DNA of 64,000 nucleotides from Utricularia gibba (taxonomy: Eukaryota > Streptophyta > Magnoliopsida > Lamiales > Lentibulariaceae), in NCBI GenBank assembly GCA_002189035.1, contig NEEC01000015.1, positions 1 to 64,000 of the forward strand. The letters are read 5' to 3'. Below, piece after piece: positions 1-15,391 of this stretch (its first letter is position 1; each line of letters starts with the position of its first letter). The notes under the pieces are model-generated. The model had not been told where the DNA came from. It saw only the letters and a list, made by a program, of their open reading frames with translations, and made no database searches. A program made the translations under genes and the position numbers.

Positions 1-425
1 AACCCTAAACCCTAAACCCTGAACCCTAAACCCTAAACCCTAAACCCTAAACCCTAAACCCTAAACCCTAAACCCTAAACCCTAAACCCTAAACCCTAAA
101 CCCTAAACCCTAAACCCTAAACCCTAAACCCTGAACCCTAAACCCTAAACCCTAAACCCTAAACCCTAAACCCTAAACCCTAAACCCTAAACCCTAAACC
201 CTAAACCCTAAACCTGAACCCTAAACCCTGAACCCTAAACCCTAAACCCTAAACCCTAAACCCTAAACCCTGAACCCTGAACCTGAACCCTAAACCCTGA
301 ACCCTAAACCCTAAACCTAGTGAACCCCTAAACCCTAAACCCTGAACCCTAAACCCTAAACCGTGAACCCTAATGAACCCCTAAAACCTCGTGAACCCCT
401 AAACCCTCAGCCCTGTACCCTAAAC
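1..425. repeat. Telomeric repeat array (CCCTAAA)n, left chromosome end
   Basis: Tandem CCCTAAA heptamers run from base 1, nearly perfect to about 340, with interspersed CCCTGAA variants and shortened units. They then decay to about 425 (units such as GTGAACCCCTAA). C-rich strand read 5' to 3' from the first base inward is the orientation expected at a true left chromosome end. The repeat type is the Arabidopsis-type plant telomere. Confidence 0.97.
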
Positions 426-1357
426 CGCAAATGATGATACTTTAAAAGCCTTATCACCGAGTTCTAAACGTTGCAACTTGTGTTTTGAATATTAATCTCT
501 GGTCACTGAACCTGTTGTGTTAAAAACTGCATGCATAAACGATGAATCATAAGTAATGTCCGTACGTTAATCCATAATATGGCTCTAAAGTGTATGTGCA
601 GAATTTTTAACCCTCAATCTCCATTCGCAAGTCTCAAATAACATTCAGGGTAATGGGAGTTTTCTTGAAGGTTATATGGTGGTGGAAGCAAACTTTAGGA
701 ATTATGGATACCGAGAAACTTGTTATAGAATACAATTTAATGGTCAATCTCAAATCCAACATATCTTGTGCACCTAAAATCCGAACAATTCAAACTTGTC
801 ACAAAATATAACTAGATGGTAAATCTCATACCAAGCATCTATTGTACATCTAAAATCCTAACAATTCAAACTTGTCACAAAAAAAGGACTACATGGTATT
901 TTCAAATTTCGTAACCCTTCTCAAAGCGTGGAATAATTTCATTTACTAGACAATGAATGAAATTGGAAAATGGAAACGATCACCTTCTCGAGTGCGCAGG
1001 TGAAAAATTGATCATCGCACATCACAAAATCGTCGAGCAGGGACAGGCGTATAAGGAAAATGGGGAGAGAGCACCAGCCGGAAAAGCTGAGATCAGTTAG
1101 TTATCACTGGACCTGGGGATGCGTTTTGCTTTCGTTCTATTTGAATTGGGCGTCTTCTTCTGATAAAAGGATTGGGCTTCATTTTTCAAGAAAAGACACT
1201 ATATAAGAGATTTTGAAATCTGAGCTGCATATTAAAACCAACAAGTTTGGGGGGGCAAGACATCAAACACAAAAAGATGCGGGATGTTCAAATTTCAGTG
1301 AAAGTAGCGATCCCTTTCGACAGGGTTTCATTGAATGTACATTATGATATCACCAAC
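426..1357. other. Subtelomeric unique sequence and PsaD 3' flank
   Basis: No gene is supported here. Apart from the tandem repeat at 740-898 the sequence is AT-rich single-copy-looking DNA. The right part should contain the 3' UTR of the leftward PsaD gene. Open frames in the region lack any recognisable protein. Confidence 0.6.
740..898. repeat. Subtelomeric imperfect tandem repeat, ~76 bp unit, two copies
   Basis: Two consecutive units start ATGGTCAATCTC (740) and ATGGTAAATCTC (816), and a third ATGGTATT starts at 893. The units share the block AACAATTCAAACTTGTCACA. The period is 76-77 bp with scattered substitutions. This is seen directly; whether it belongs to a wider subtelomeric family cannot be judged from one window. 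Confidence 0.8.
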
Positions 1358-1975
1358 TTACAAATCGTAGACTTGCTTCCCAGTGAACTTCACCTCAATC
1401 GGATTGATATTCTTACCAATGGACCGGAAGTTCTGCCCCACTCCGGTCCTACCAGCATTCACCTTCTCCGGGTAGACCCCGTCCTTGGGGTGCAAATACT
1501 GCACCTCTCCATTAGGAAACACTCGATAAAACTGGTACTTGATCTTGTACTTGGATCTCAGTCTCGTCCCCAAGGCCAGGCACTGCTCCTTTCTAGCCAA
1601 CTTCAGCAGGTTCGGACCTTGGCGCATGATGGCGGCGCCGCCTGTAGGCATCTCGAAGACTTGCTCCTTGGGGGAATCCCAGGTGATGACATAGAATTCT
1701 TCGACCTGGGCCTTGCGGAGAAGCCCTCCAGTGCTACCACCGAATATTGGAGACGGTGTGCTGGGATCGAGCTCCGGTGGGGTGAATCCTGTGGGAGCGT
1801 CGGCCGGCGCAGCCACAGATGCCTCCTCTGACATGGCTCGGATCGGGCGGTGGACAACGGAGGACGAGATAGGCTTCACGGTGGAGAAATGGAAGAGTGA
1901 CTGCTGCTTCCACGCAGGGACCAGCCGACTGGTGGTTGCTAGGGTGGATGCCAACGCAGAAGCTTGGGATGCCAT
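1358..1975 (-). CDS. PSAD: Photosystem I reaction centre subunit II, chloroplast precursor (PsaD)
   Basis: Single-exon gene for a 205-residue precursor. PsaD is the stromal extrinsic subunit of photosystem I and forms the docking site for ferredoxin at the acceptor side. The start chosen is MASQASALA, because residues 1 to about 50 form a Ser/Ala-rich transit peptide without acidic residues; the open frame continues upstream to 2092 but adds nothing PsaD-like. The mature part has the family core: [20 protein letters not shown], the [19 protein letters not shown] block, [10 protein letters not shown], and a basic C-terminus ending [10 protein letters not shown]. Length matches plant PsaD precursors (about 205-212 residues), which are usually intronless in dicots. 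It lies less than 1 kb from the telomeric array and is transcribed toward it, and diverges from the HIG1 gene to the right. Certain by family. Confidence 0.97.
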   Translation of the reverse strand: MASQASALASTLATTSRLVPAWKQQSLFHFSTVKPISSSVVHRPIRAMSEEASVAAPADAPTGFTPPELDPSTPSPIFGGSTGGLLRKAQVEEFYVITWDSPKEQVFEMPTGGAAIMRQGPNLLKLARKEQCLALGTRLRSKYKIKYQFYRVFPNGEVQYLHPKDGVYPEKVNAGRTGVGQNFRSIGKNINPIEVKFTGKQVYDL

Positions 1976-2813
1976 AGCCTGACTGCTTGATTTTCCGCAG
2001 TCTGTGGTGATCTGTGTGTGAGATTCCAGAGGGCTCTGATCTACTTTGTATGATTTTGTGGCGAGTCTGGATAACGGGAGGATAAGCCACATCTAAGTGG
2101 ACCAATGAGATTCTCTGCCACATAAGACGTGGCAACCTCATTGCCGAGCATCATCCAACTCTACAAATGGGCTAGCTACTGGGCGGAGGAGCTAAAAAAC
2201 TTCAACCCAACTGGGTAGGAATTTCCATCATAAGGAAGAGTGATGTGGGCCTCATAAATCCATTTATTCCTCCTCTTGCCACCAGCCCAATTCATGCAGA
2301 AGCCTATGCAGCCGGCAAAAAAGTTGTAGTCGGTGATTTAACTTATCGATGGTAGAGAGATGCTCGCGTCGTGAGCGTGGCACAAAGTTCAGCGCGCACG
2401 AACGGGACTTAACAGGTTTGCCGCGTCGCTTCCTTTGCGAGTAGGAAGGGAAATTCGGCCCCTACATCATCCTGGGTCTACGGACTCGTAACCTATATCT
2501 GCCTACGAATCATCCAAAGCAACCATGGACTGAGTGATGGGCCTGTAAATCGATTAGTGATCACTGATGGGCCCTTGTAAGTTAGATGTCCTCCAACTTT
2601 ATCATGGGTTAGTCAATATGGTTGCAAAGGCCCAAGTATCCTTTGCAAAAGCTGGCCCATCGATAATCTTGTTGCTGTGAGGGCCGTGTTCGTATCTCTT
2701 ATTTTTAGATAAAATTCCGTGTTCTTCCTTCTCCTGCGAGCAATATAAAGCTCGTCAAAGCCAAGGCCAGGCGTTTGAGTTTCAACATTGGAGGTGGAGA
2801 AAAGTTACCGAAA
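1976..2813. promoter_or_regulatory. Shared divergent promoter region, PsaD / HIG1-domain gene
   Basis: About 840 bp separate two divergently transcribed start codons. A TATA-like TATAAAG at 2744-2750 lies 64 bases before the HIG1 start codon. I see no clear TATA box in front of PsaD. Promoter function is inferred from position only. Confidence 0.45.
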
Positions 2814-3765
2814 ATGGCTGAAGACAAGGGCAAGCTTGAATTGATCAGGCAATGGGTTGTGGAGAACAAGCTTCGAGCTGTTGGTATTCGAAGTTTCTTC
2901 CGTTCATTCTTCTCTCCCTATTTTTGTAGGATCTATATTTGATATATTGGGAGGGTATCTCGATAACCATTTTTATTGAAAAAAGGGGCATTATGGGCGA
3001 GCGGAATCATTGGATCCTTGGCGTACAATTGGTCTCAACCCCATATGAAAACTAGCGTCAAAATTATTCACGCGAGGTGTGATTTCTTGTATCTCCATGA
3101 TTTTTATTTACTGAAGTTGTGTGCCCGTCGGAAAATAGCAGCACTGTTGATTGTTTTCTCCATTAAAGCTTTTCCGTTTTATTTTCTTTATATTATGTCT
3201 CCATTAGTAAAGATGCCGCCTTTTTAGGAAGGAGATTAACATGCTCGGTTCTTTGGTGGGTATAGGTCTGGGATAAGGGGTGACTAGGACTATCCATCAC
3301 TTCTTTGTTCAGATTCCGTTTAGCGTTCGCGAGTAGTATCGTGCCAATCACTTTAGCAGGAACCTACCCATCTTTGCTCTATTATTGGATTTTTTTTCAC
3401 ACATGCAAGGTATTTTGTTTGCGGATTTCTTTTGTTCTCGTTATTGGTATGCCCAACCGTCAGGTAAATATTTCCAGGGTGTGCAACAAATATGAGAGTA
3501 ACATGGTTCCTGCTTTAAGAGGCTTGTTTATTATTTTATGCATTGTGATGTCTTTGATTAAATTCTACATATTTTCCTTTGTCATCTACTTCTGAGTTCT
3601 GACGCCCCCACAATCATCAGGTTGCACGCTCAAGCACTCACACTTGCCGCATTAGCAGGGGCTGCACTTGTTGAGTATTATGACCATAAATCAGGTGCTA
3701 AAGCTGAGCGGGTGGCAAAGTTCCTGGAACTCAACAATCATCCGCACACAGATAAGAAGCCATAG
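2814..3765 (+). CDS. HIG1-domain (hypoxia-induced) small mitochondrial protein
   Basis: Three exons (2814-2883, 2986-3076, 3621-3765) join to a 101-residue protein. Exon 1 gives MAEDKGKLELIRQWVVENKLRAV; exon 2 gives ALWASGIIGSLAYNWS and ends KIIHA; exon 3 gives LHAQALTLAALAGAALVEYY and ends KKP. This is the HIG_1_N family: two hydrophobic segments (about residues 24-40 and 56-72) joined by a short loop with the conserved IHAR-H-QA motif. Family members (yeast Rcf1, animal HIGD1/2) sit in the inner mitochondrial membrane and associate with respiratory complexes III and IV. All splice sites are GT-AG and the frame is open throughout. The plant protein's exact function is inferred from the family. 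Confidence 0.93.
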
Positions 3766-4694
3766 CTGAAGTACATTACGCCGTTCTAATTTCAATAAGT
3801 TCCGCTATGAAATAGTAGTTTCCTCTGGATGACCAAATATGCTTTTTTATCACGTAAAATCCATGACTGCACGCACTACTTGCAGTCACGAAGGTTGGAA
3901 CTAAGATCCATTAGTGGAAATTGGAGCCTCTGTTTTCCCTAAAACTGAAGCTAATGGAATTAACTGAAATAACTTTGATTTCCCTTGAAGTTATGATGAT
4001 TATTGCCTGTTGCTCGGGTGATATCAATTCCCATTGCCTGGTTCTGCTCTGCTGATGCCCTAGCCCAAATGTTGGTAAAAAAAAAAAAAAAGTAGGTGCA
4101 ACGAACTTTGTCCATGGCCAGTGATCCCCAAATGGTAGCCTTAACTTGTGGTTGGAGAGAGAAGCACCTTGTATTGAGCATCACGTCATGACTAAACGTG
4201 TCACTGTATATCTTCCTGTTAATTTGCCAGGAGGATGATGATACGAGCGTCCAACAAATCTTTTAATTCTTCCTTGTTTTCATAAAGGAGAATGAACATT
4301 CCATCACAGACTGTGTGCAAGGGGAAGAGGTTCAAACCAAATGGTAAAGAACGAAAAATTATGAAAATTGAGCTCTCCAAGCCGTTCACTGGAGGGCAAA
4401 ACCACAGATCCCCCTGGTCATAGCATTTGTTATCATCCACTCGTCAGGAGAGGTGTGGGACAAAACTTTCACCACGCTTAGTTGGTATTTGTCGTACAAA
4501 ATCTCAATTCAAGGCACACTATGATCAGGTTGAAACTCAGCTTATAGCATCAGAAAGCATTGTCAACTGAATGTCCAGTTCCTCTGTACCAACAAGGATT
4601 ATGACAATTCTTGACTCGAATGTGAATATTATGAGTATATCCCCCTTCAAGTCTTTATTAACCTTTCACCAACTCCCCTTCAAGGATTATCGCG
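3766..4694. other. Convergent intergenic region, HIG1 gene / MFP2
   Basis: Between the two stop codons of converging genes; expected to hold both 3' UTRs. It includes an A run near 4078-4091. The open frames here resemble no protein I recognise. Confidence 0.6.
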
Positions 4695-8935
<4,241 letters not shown>

Positions 8936-10031
8936 CTTACAACTTCGCGATTCTTGTCTTCGGGATGGGATGGTGGGATAAGGAGCTAGAATCACAAGTT
9001 TCGCGTCAAAAATGAAACGCTACTCGAAATCGTTATGTCCAAATTCAATTTCGCTTTATATTGAAGGGCTTCTTAATCTTGTTGATTGACGAGGAAGCGG
9101 CACATTCCCCGACGTAATCGTCTTCTAACCTTATCCGAATGTTAACTTCACGCCTCACGCATACAAACATATATAGCTGATAATAAATTTTTCGGCATCT
9201 TAATTTGTAAATTCAACGATTGGTAGGTTTGAGAATGCACGAAATTGGGTACAATCAAGATTTGATCCAAAACTTGAGAATTATATAAACAATTTGAAGA
9301 TAGCATTAAAAGATTTACTCACATTATACATTGTTTTTAATAACCTTATAAATACATCATTTCCTAATCATTCTATTTGAATTCAATATTTAAAATCTCT
9401 TCTCGATCATGGAAATTGGATTTAATTGTTATAAAAAAAATTACATAAATACATTATACATAATATTTAAGTATAAATTTATATATATAGTTATTAAAAA
9501 GTATCCAGCCCCGATGATAAGTACTTTTCTAAATAAAAAGTACCAATGCGTAGATTTATAAATCAATCCCCAAAATAAGTAGTTTTCTAAATAACCCACA
9601 AGCCCTCCCCTAATCGATCAAGTTCAAGGAGGTGACTGCTTTTGACCGGCACTCATTTAGCATACGATCTGTTGGATCTCTTAAAAAATATTCCCATCCG
9701 AAGGAACTAGCTCTAGCCCGAAATTTTCAAATGTCCTAACGTTCAAGGCTCTTGACCTTAAAGCATCATGCCTTGTCTTGCATTAAGAAGAAGAATATTA
9801 AATCAATTAAATTGTGTCTTGTTAGACATTTGCCCAAGTCTATCTAGCAGACTATCAAAAATTGTGATTTTTGTTACAAAATATTATGATAAAGCTGCGT
9901 ATGTCTGAATTTGATTGTTGATTATGAGCGAATAATGGAGAGTATGTTTAGAGTTTTTTAGATTGTTAACATAATTTATTTCAACAATCATTTAATATTC
10001 GAGAAGCATAACGATTTACTCAGGTCAGAAC
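8936..10031. other. Intergenic region, MFP2 promoter side / PME1 3' side
   Basis: AT-rich sequence with no recognisable gene. The left part should contain the MFP2 promoter and the right part the PME1 3' UTR. The dense A/T tracts at about 9330-9560 show no clear repeat unit. Confidence 0.55.
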
Positions 10032-11802
10032 TCAGACGGGGGTAATGCCGCCGATACGGGAGTAGGGAATCCCTCGCTTCGCGATCCAATTGTCATTTCC
10101 GTACGCATTTATGGGTGTCCATGCCTCAGCAATCTCAGGTGTAATATGACGAATACCTTTCCATGTGACACGACCAGCAGTATTGGAGCCAGCTCCAGTG
10201 TTGTTGTACTCGCCATAGTATAACGTATCCAACGCAAATTCTCCATCCCATGTGGCCCATCCCTCCGGCGCTATGAACCCACCGATATCTGTTTTCATGA
10301 TGATGGTTCGAGACAACTCTTTCCATGGCCTTCCAAGGTAAGCTCTAGGGGTTGGTACTGTTTCAAGGAAGTGTCGATCAGCAAATATGACACCGGAATC
10401 GATGATGATGGCGCCGGTACTTCTTGGGTCGATCCGGCCTTGCGCAGTGGCCATGCATGCTTGGTTGCCAAGTGGCTTTCGGACGACGAATTTGCAATTC
10501 TCAAAGATGGCCAGGGCGTCCCCAAAGACGAAATCGATGGTGCCGGATATCTTACAATTCTTGTAATATTGGCGGTAAGCATGGACATAGAGTGTGTCTT
10601 GATGCCCATCAATGTGGACATTGTAGAAAACTGCACGATCACCAGAGACGCGAAGGGCTACCGCTTGAAACTTTCGGGGACCAGCCGTATTTTCGAAAGC
10701 AATGTCCTTGGCGAAAAAGTCGAAGGCGTCAACAGCTAGAGAAGAAAATTTCCAGTTTATTTTAGATCCCGCTATTAAAAGAAAAAGATAAATCAAGCGA
10801 GCATACTGGCACTTACAAACTGTGGCTGTTAGGAATGTTTTCACACCATCGGCGAAGTTCTTGTTGCCCAAGATTTTGGTCTTTGTTGGTCCCTCTCCAA
10901 TCAACATAATATTGGTCTTAGTCTTGGGAACCACGACATACTCCTGGTACTTACCAGCCTTGACGTAAATGAAAAATGGTTTACCACTGTTGTCGGGGGA
11001 AGACATAATCGCATCGTTGATGCTCTTGAACTGCCCACTACCATCAAGGGCCACCACGGCGTTGGGTGTTGTTTTTGAGGCCTCTAAAAGCCTTCGCTGC
11101 CAACCATAATTATGTGAATCAGAGGACATTAGCTTCCGGTTGGGGTTAGTGTTGGTTTCGAAGCCCAAGCCTCCAAGCTGAAGTTGTGCAATCGCAGATG
11201 AAATATCGGTCACGATAGCAAGACCATTGCTTGACATTTCCCTGGCCGTTTTCATAAGGCGCTTCATCTTATCGCCGGTGTTAGTGGTGGTGTTTTCGAA
11301 AGCATCAATGCAAGTTTCTTGGTTGGTGATCACGGCACTAAGCCAAGTCTTGACGTCAGTGACGTACTCATTCATCCTGCTTATGTCAAATTCTCCAACT
11401 TTGACAGAAGATCTTCGAAGATCATACATGGCGACGTCAAGAACATCTTGGCATACGAACAAGGCCTCTTTGACGCTGCTGTCATTTGTGGCTTCCTCCA
11501 AAAGTTTGGACTGCTTGAACATCAAAGCCCAATTGGATGAGATCCCTTGTGTCGGTGGTATTGGCCTGGGAAAGGCTCTCTTCGCATGTTTCTCGGTAAT
11601 CAGTCGGGGAGCATAGGGCTTCCACTGCCTTTCTGACGGTTGCCGTGGTAGTAGCCACTTTATGTGCGGCTTCGCTTTGGTCCTCATCGCCATATTTCCG
11701 AGTGATATCCACAACAACTGCTGCCACCATAGCCACCAAGAGGATGGAGGCTATCGCAATGATAGTGATCTTCCTGTTGTCATGCATGGAGGCCTCTCCC
11801 AT
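10032..11802 (-). CDS. Pectin methylesterase with PMEI pro-region, copy 1 (frame broken by a 26-nt deletion)
   Basis: Two exons, 10817-11802 and 10032-10735 (GT-AG intron). De-esterifies homogalacturonan in the cell wall. The start MGEASMHDNRKITIIA leads into a signal-anchor (IIAIASILLVAMVAAVVV), then a PMEI-like pro-region (ALCSPTDYRETCEESL, QETCIDAF) and the catalytic domain with AGKYQEYVVVP, FQAVALRV, GHQDTLY, the catalytic [10 protein letters not shown], and LGRPWKELSRTI; it ends GGITPV. Between LIQLGFD and KLLEEATNDSS the reading frame changes. Against the neighbouring paralogue ([14 protein letters not shown]...) 26 nt are missing at about 11513-11546, which shifts frame. Everything else is intact, so this is either a recent loss-of-function allele or an assembly deletion. 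Tandem with copy 2, about 1.85 kb away, same strand. Confidence 0.9.
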
Positions 11803-13652
11803 ATTATTCGTCTGATCAGATCCTGTCTATTTTCGTTATACTTAATTGGGGAAAGAATTTGCAGGATAGGAGCTCTTTCTCCCCCTAGCCTGCCTGCTCT
11901 TAGTCGTTTCCCCTCCCCACAGCGAATATGGTGAGCGTAGAGCTATTATTATACCCAACCTCTGGACGTTACCACCACTGGCTAAAAATAGTATTGAGAA
12001 AAAGTCAACAACCGTTAAATAAAATGAATCCACCTTTTATTTTCTCCCTTCATCTCTTTAATACTAAAAATAATATATTTCGTTTAGTGTAGGAAACTCA
12101 AGCTTGCCAAACGATCTTCTCGCGGTGGTCCTTTGACTTAAAAATAACATTTTCTTCTCGTCTAAAATAAAATTTGTTTTTTACTTGGCTATTATTTTCT
12201 ATTAAAAAGGAAAAAGTCGAAAATAAATATAGTTTATATATTTTAACATTTTAGTGTTAATATATATTTTTTAGTATGCATGGCATCTTTCTCGCTATTC
12301 TCTCTCGTGATCTAGAGTTTTAGGGGCATCTAATGGTCATTTATTAGTGATAAATATGTAGCTTTGGTTTTTTTTTTTTTTTTTTTTTTTTTACTTTCAA
12401 TCAAAATGATATGCAACATTGCATATCACACCTAACGGAGCAAATATTCAATTTTATAGTTAAATAAGCAGCACAAACACTTTCCAATGTTGATTAAACT
12501 TTAGAATGGATTTACGGTAGCACAAATAAATAATGTATGAGAGAGCCTTGGGAGGAAAATATTTGCATTCTGCGGTAATTTTTAAACCAAAGCATTAGAT
12601 AGTCCACAACCGTAAAAAAAAACATAAAACAAAAATAAATCTAACTACTAGTATCCTACGTGACCAACACCAACCAAACACTAGTAGTTTTTGAGAGTAA
12701 GAAGCATACTAACTTATTTGAAACTGAAACACCTGCCTTCTAAGCTGCACCTATGCTTCTAATGGAGAAACAATTATCAACGTCAAGCTAAGGTGAGAAA
12801 CCTTGTCCTTCATCAAGGTGCCTACATGAGATCCACCCGTGGAAGAATCCTAAATAAATGTCACATTCATTATGGACTCGAGATGAATAAATGTTCATGT
12901 ACATTACATGAAATTTTTTTTTTATGAAAAATAATAAAAATTAAATATTCAAAAAGAGCAATATAACATAATAAAAACATGAGTCATTATATTTACCATC
13001 AAAGCCATATGAGGTTCAATAATCAATTATAGATGAAATGAAATAAAATGCTTTATAATAGATTTTTTTTCAAGTACAATGGAATTTTTTTCATATGAAT
13101 TCTAAACATAAGCATGTTTACTCCAAAATAGTTTGATTTGGATGTCGAAAATGAATAATATGGATCTTTACGCCTACCAGCCAATTAGGCTTTTTACTGT
13201 GACTCATGTGTTCCTGCATCGGCAGATTGTGTTGTCTTATGGTGGAGTATTGTCAGACGCTGAGGAGTACCAGTGTACCACGGCTTCAAAGATATCTCGT
13301 ATGGGTTATGGATACCTAAAAATACTTTTATGATTTCTAGGGAGGGTTCCTTATAAATTTATAGTCGTCAGTTCTTTTGGCCCATCCAATATCGTATTTC
13401 AACATATTGACATTTGCGGTGGGTTTTGTCTCATACTAATAGTAATTCTGTCAAATTGAAACTCGGTGCTTATTGAGTGATATTACTGGAACGTATAAAT
13501 CTAATGTGTGGATTTTTCAAAGCGCATACACGAGAATATTTAATGGTGGACATTGCATAGGATCATGGTTACCGGGATATTGACGAAATTTATTCCCCGG
13601 AACATTATTCTAACCCTCAACAAGAATAAGGAAAAAGAAATAACTAGGCAGG
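11803..13652. other. Intergenic region between the two PME genes
   Basis: No supported gene. It holds the PME1 promoter side and PME2 3' side. AT-rich, with a 25-base T run at 12368-12392. A TATAATAA-like element on the minus strand near 11944-11951 is the only promoter-like motif I noticed upstream of PME1, and it is weak. Confidence 0.5.
12368..12392. repeat. Poly(T) tract, 25 bases
   Basis: Uninterrupted run of 25 T on the + strand. No retrocopy or MITE could be recognised next to it and no target duplication was seen, so it is listed as a simple homopolymer. Confidence 0.9.
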
Positions 13653-15391
13653 CTAATTATTCATCATCCCAGGAACATAGGGAATTCCTTTATCCTTGAT
13701 CCATGCATCCGTTACGAAGGCTGTGCTAGGTGTCCAGCTCTCAGCAATCTGTGGTGTGATGACCTTGATTCCCTTCCATTTGACACGATTGGCAGTGGAG
13801 GAGCCTGGTCCTTTGTTTTGGTACTCACCGTAGTACAATGTGTCCAATGCGAAGTCCTTATCCCATGGAGCCCAGCCATCGGGTGAGATGGAGCCCCCAA
13901 TGTTGGTATGCATTATGATTGTCCTGGAGAACAGCTTCCATGGGCGCCCGAGGTAGGTCTTAGGACGTGGATTGGCAGCGAGCAACGCGGGTTCTGCTGT
14001 GATGTCCCCGTGTTGAATGATGATGGCCCCGATGCTGCGTTCTTCCACTCGCCCTTGGGCGGTGACCATGCAGGCTTGGTTAGGCATCGGGTTACGAATG
14101 ATGAATATACAATTCTGGAAAATAGAGAGAGCATCTCCAAACACGAAATCGATGGTGCCGGAGATCTGACAGTCACGGTAGAATTGCCTGTTGGCGTGAG
14201 CATACAGGGTATCCTGATACCCATCCATGTGGACGTTGAAGAACACAGCGTTGTCGCCAGACGCACGAAGGGCCACAGCTTGGTGTCCCTCTGGACCAGC
14301 CGAGTTTTCAAATGCAATGTCTTTTGCAAAGAAATCTCCCGCGTCTACCGCTGAAAAAAAAAAAAAAACAAAGGGCAATGTGATGATATCCTCTTAACGG
14401 CCGGTGAATGAATGAATTAGAGAATACTCACCGACTGTGGCGGTGTGATATGTCTTAACACCGGCGGCATAGTTTTTGTTGCCTGTGACTCTCGTCTTCA
14501 ATGGTCCATCTCCCACCATTATAATGAAGTTCTTCTTTTTAGGGACAACAACGTACTCCTCATACACACCCGCCTTCACATGAATCACAAATGGTACGGT
14601 GTTCTTCAAGGGAACAGTTGCGATGGCGTCGTTAATTTTCGTGAACTGACCGCTTCCATCGAGTGCCACAACTGCATTTGGTTTCATCTCTGCGGCGGCA
14701 AGAAGCCTTCTTCTCATCTCATCATTATACTTGTTTACCAATAGCCTCCTTCTGGTACTGGCGCCCCCACCACCACCAATATTCCCAATTTGTAGCTGAC
14801 CTAAAATAGAAGAAATATCAGATACCATGGCTAGACCATTGCTTGACAATTCCCGAGTCGTTTTCAGCAGATTTTTCATCTTTTCTCCAGTATCGCCCGT
14901 TGTATTCTCAAAGGCATCAATGCATGTCTCCTCGTTGGTTATCACAGCACTGAGCCATGTTCTCAAATCTTCTACATACCCAGCCATGTCACCTGCACTG
15001 AATTCGTCCATTTTATCATAAGATTTCCTAAGATCATCCACTGCGGTCTCCAGCACCTGGTTGCACACATCCAGCGCTTCCTTGGTGCTAGAATCCGCGG
15101 CGGCTTGTTTCAATAGGGTAGAGTTCTTCAAGACATCGCCGACATTCTGGATGGTGGCTTCAAACGTGATCTTAATAAGCTCCTTTGGATTTGTAGTGTT
15201 GGCCTTTGACAAGGTATTCTCGCAAGTTTCCTTGTAATTTGTGGGGAGCAGATCGTCTGCACGGCCTTAGTACTCGTGCCCGTACCTGAAACTTGGCCAT
15301 TGCTCTTTGTAACATTAATTGCCACCGCCACAACCATTGCCACCAGCAGCACCGATGCTACCCCTGCAATTGCCACCTTCTTTGCCGACAT
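13653..15391 (-). CDS. Pectin methylesterase with PMEI pro-region, copy 2 (1-nt frameshift near N-terminus)
   Basis: Two exons, 14432-15391 and 13653-14350. Start [20 protein letters not shown] gives a signal-anchor; a PMEI pro-region follows (TICSP, then in another frame [33 protein letters not shown]). A basic RRR-LL stretch ([15 protein letters not shown]) precedes the catalytic domain, as in group 2 PMEs where subtilases cleave at such motifs. Catalytic blocks: [54 protein letters not shown]. One base is missing in the run CCCC at 15243-15246 (minus strand), between CSP and TNYKETC; nothing else is wrong, so an assembly error is likely. The same intron position as copy 1 supports tandem duplication. 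Confidence 0.93.

Noticed and set aside
11227-11616. 129-residue ORF on the + strand antisense to PME1
   Set aside because: Shadow of the PME coding sequence; no family features and the antisense gene explains it fully.
12368-12392. Poly(T) as the tail of a retroposed gene or SINE
   Set aside because: No adjacent recognisable body, and no target-site duplication seen.
13908-14354. 148-residue ORF on the + strand antisense to PME2 exon 2
   Set aside because: Mirror of the catalytic-domain exon; codon content follows the opposite strand.
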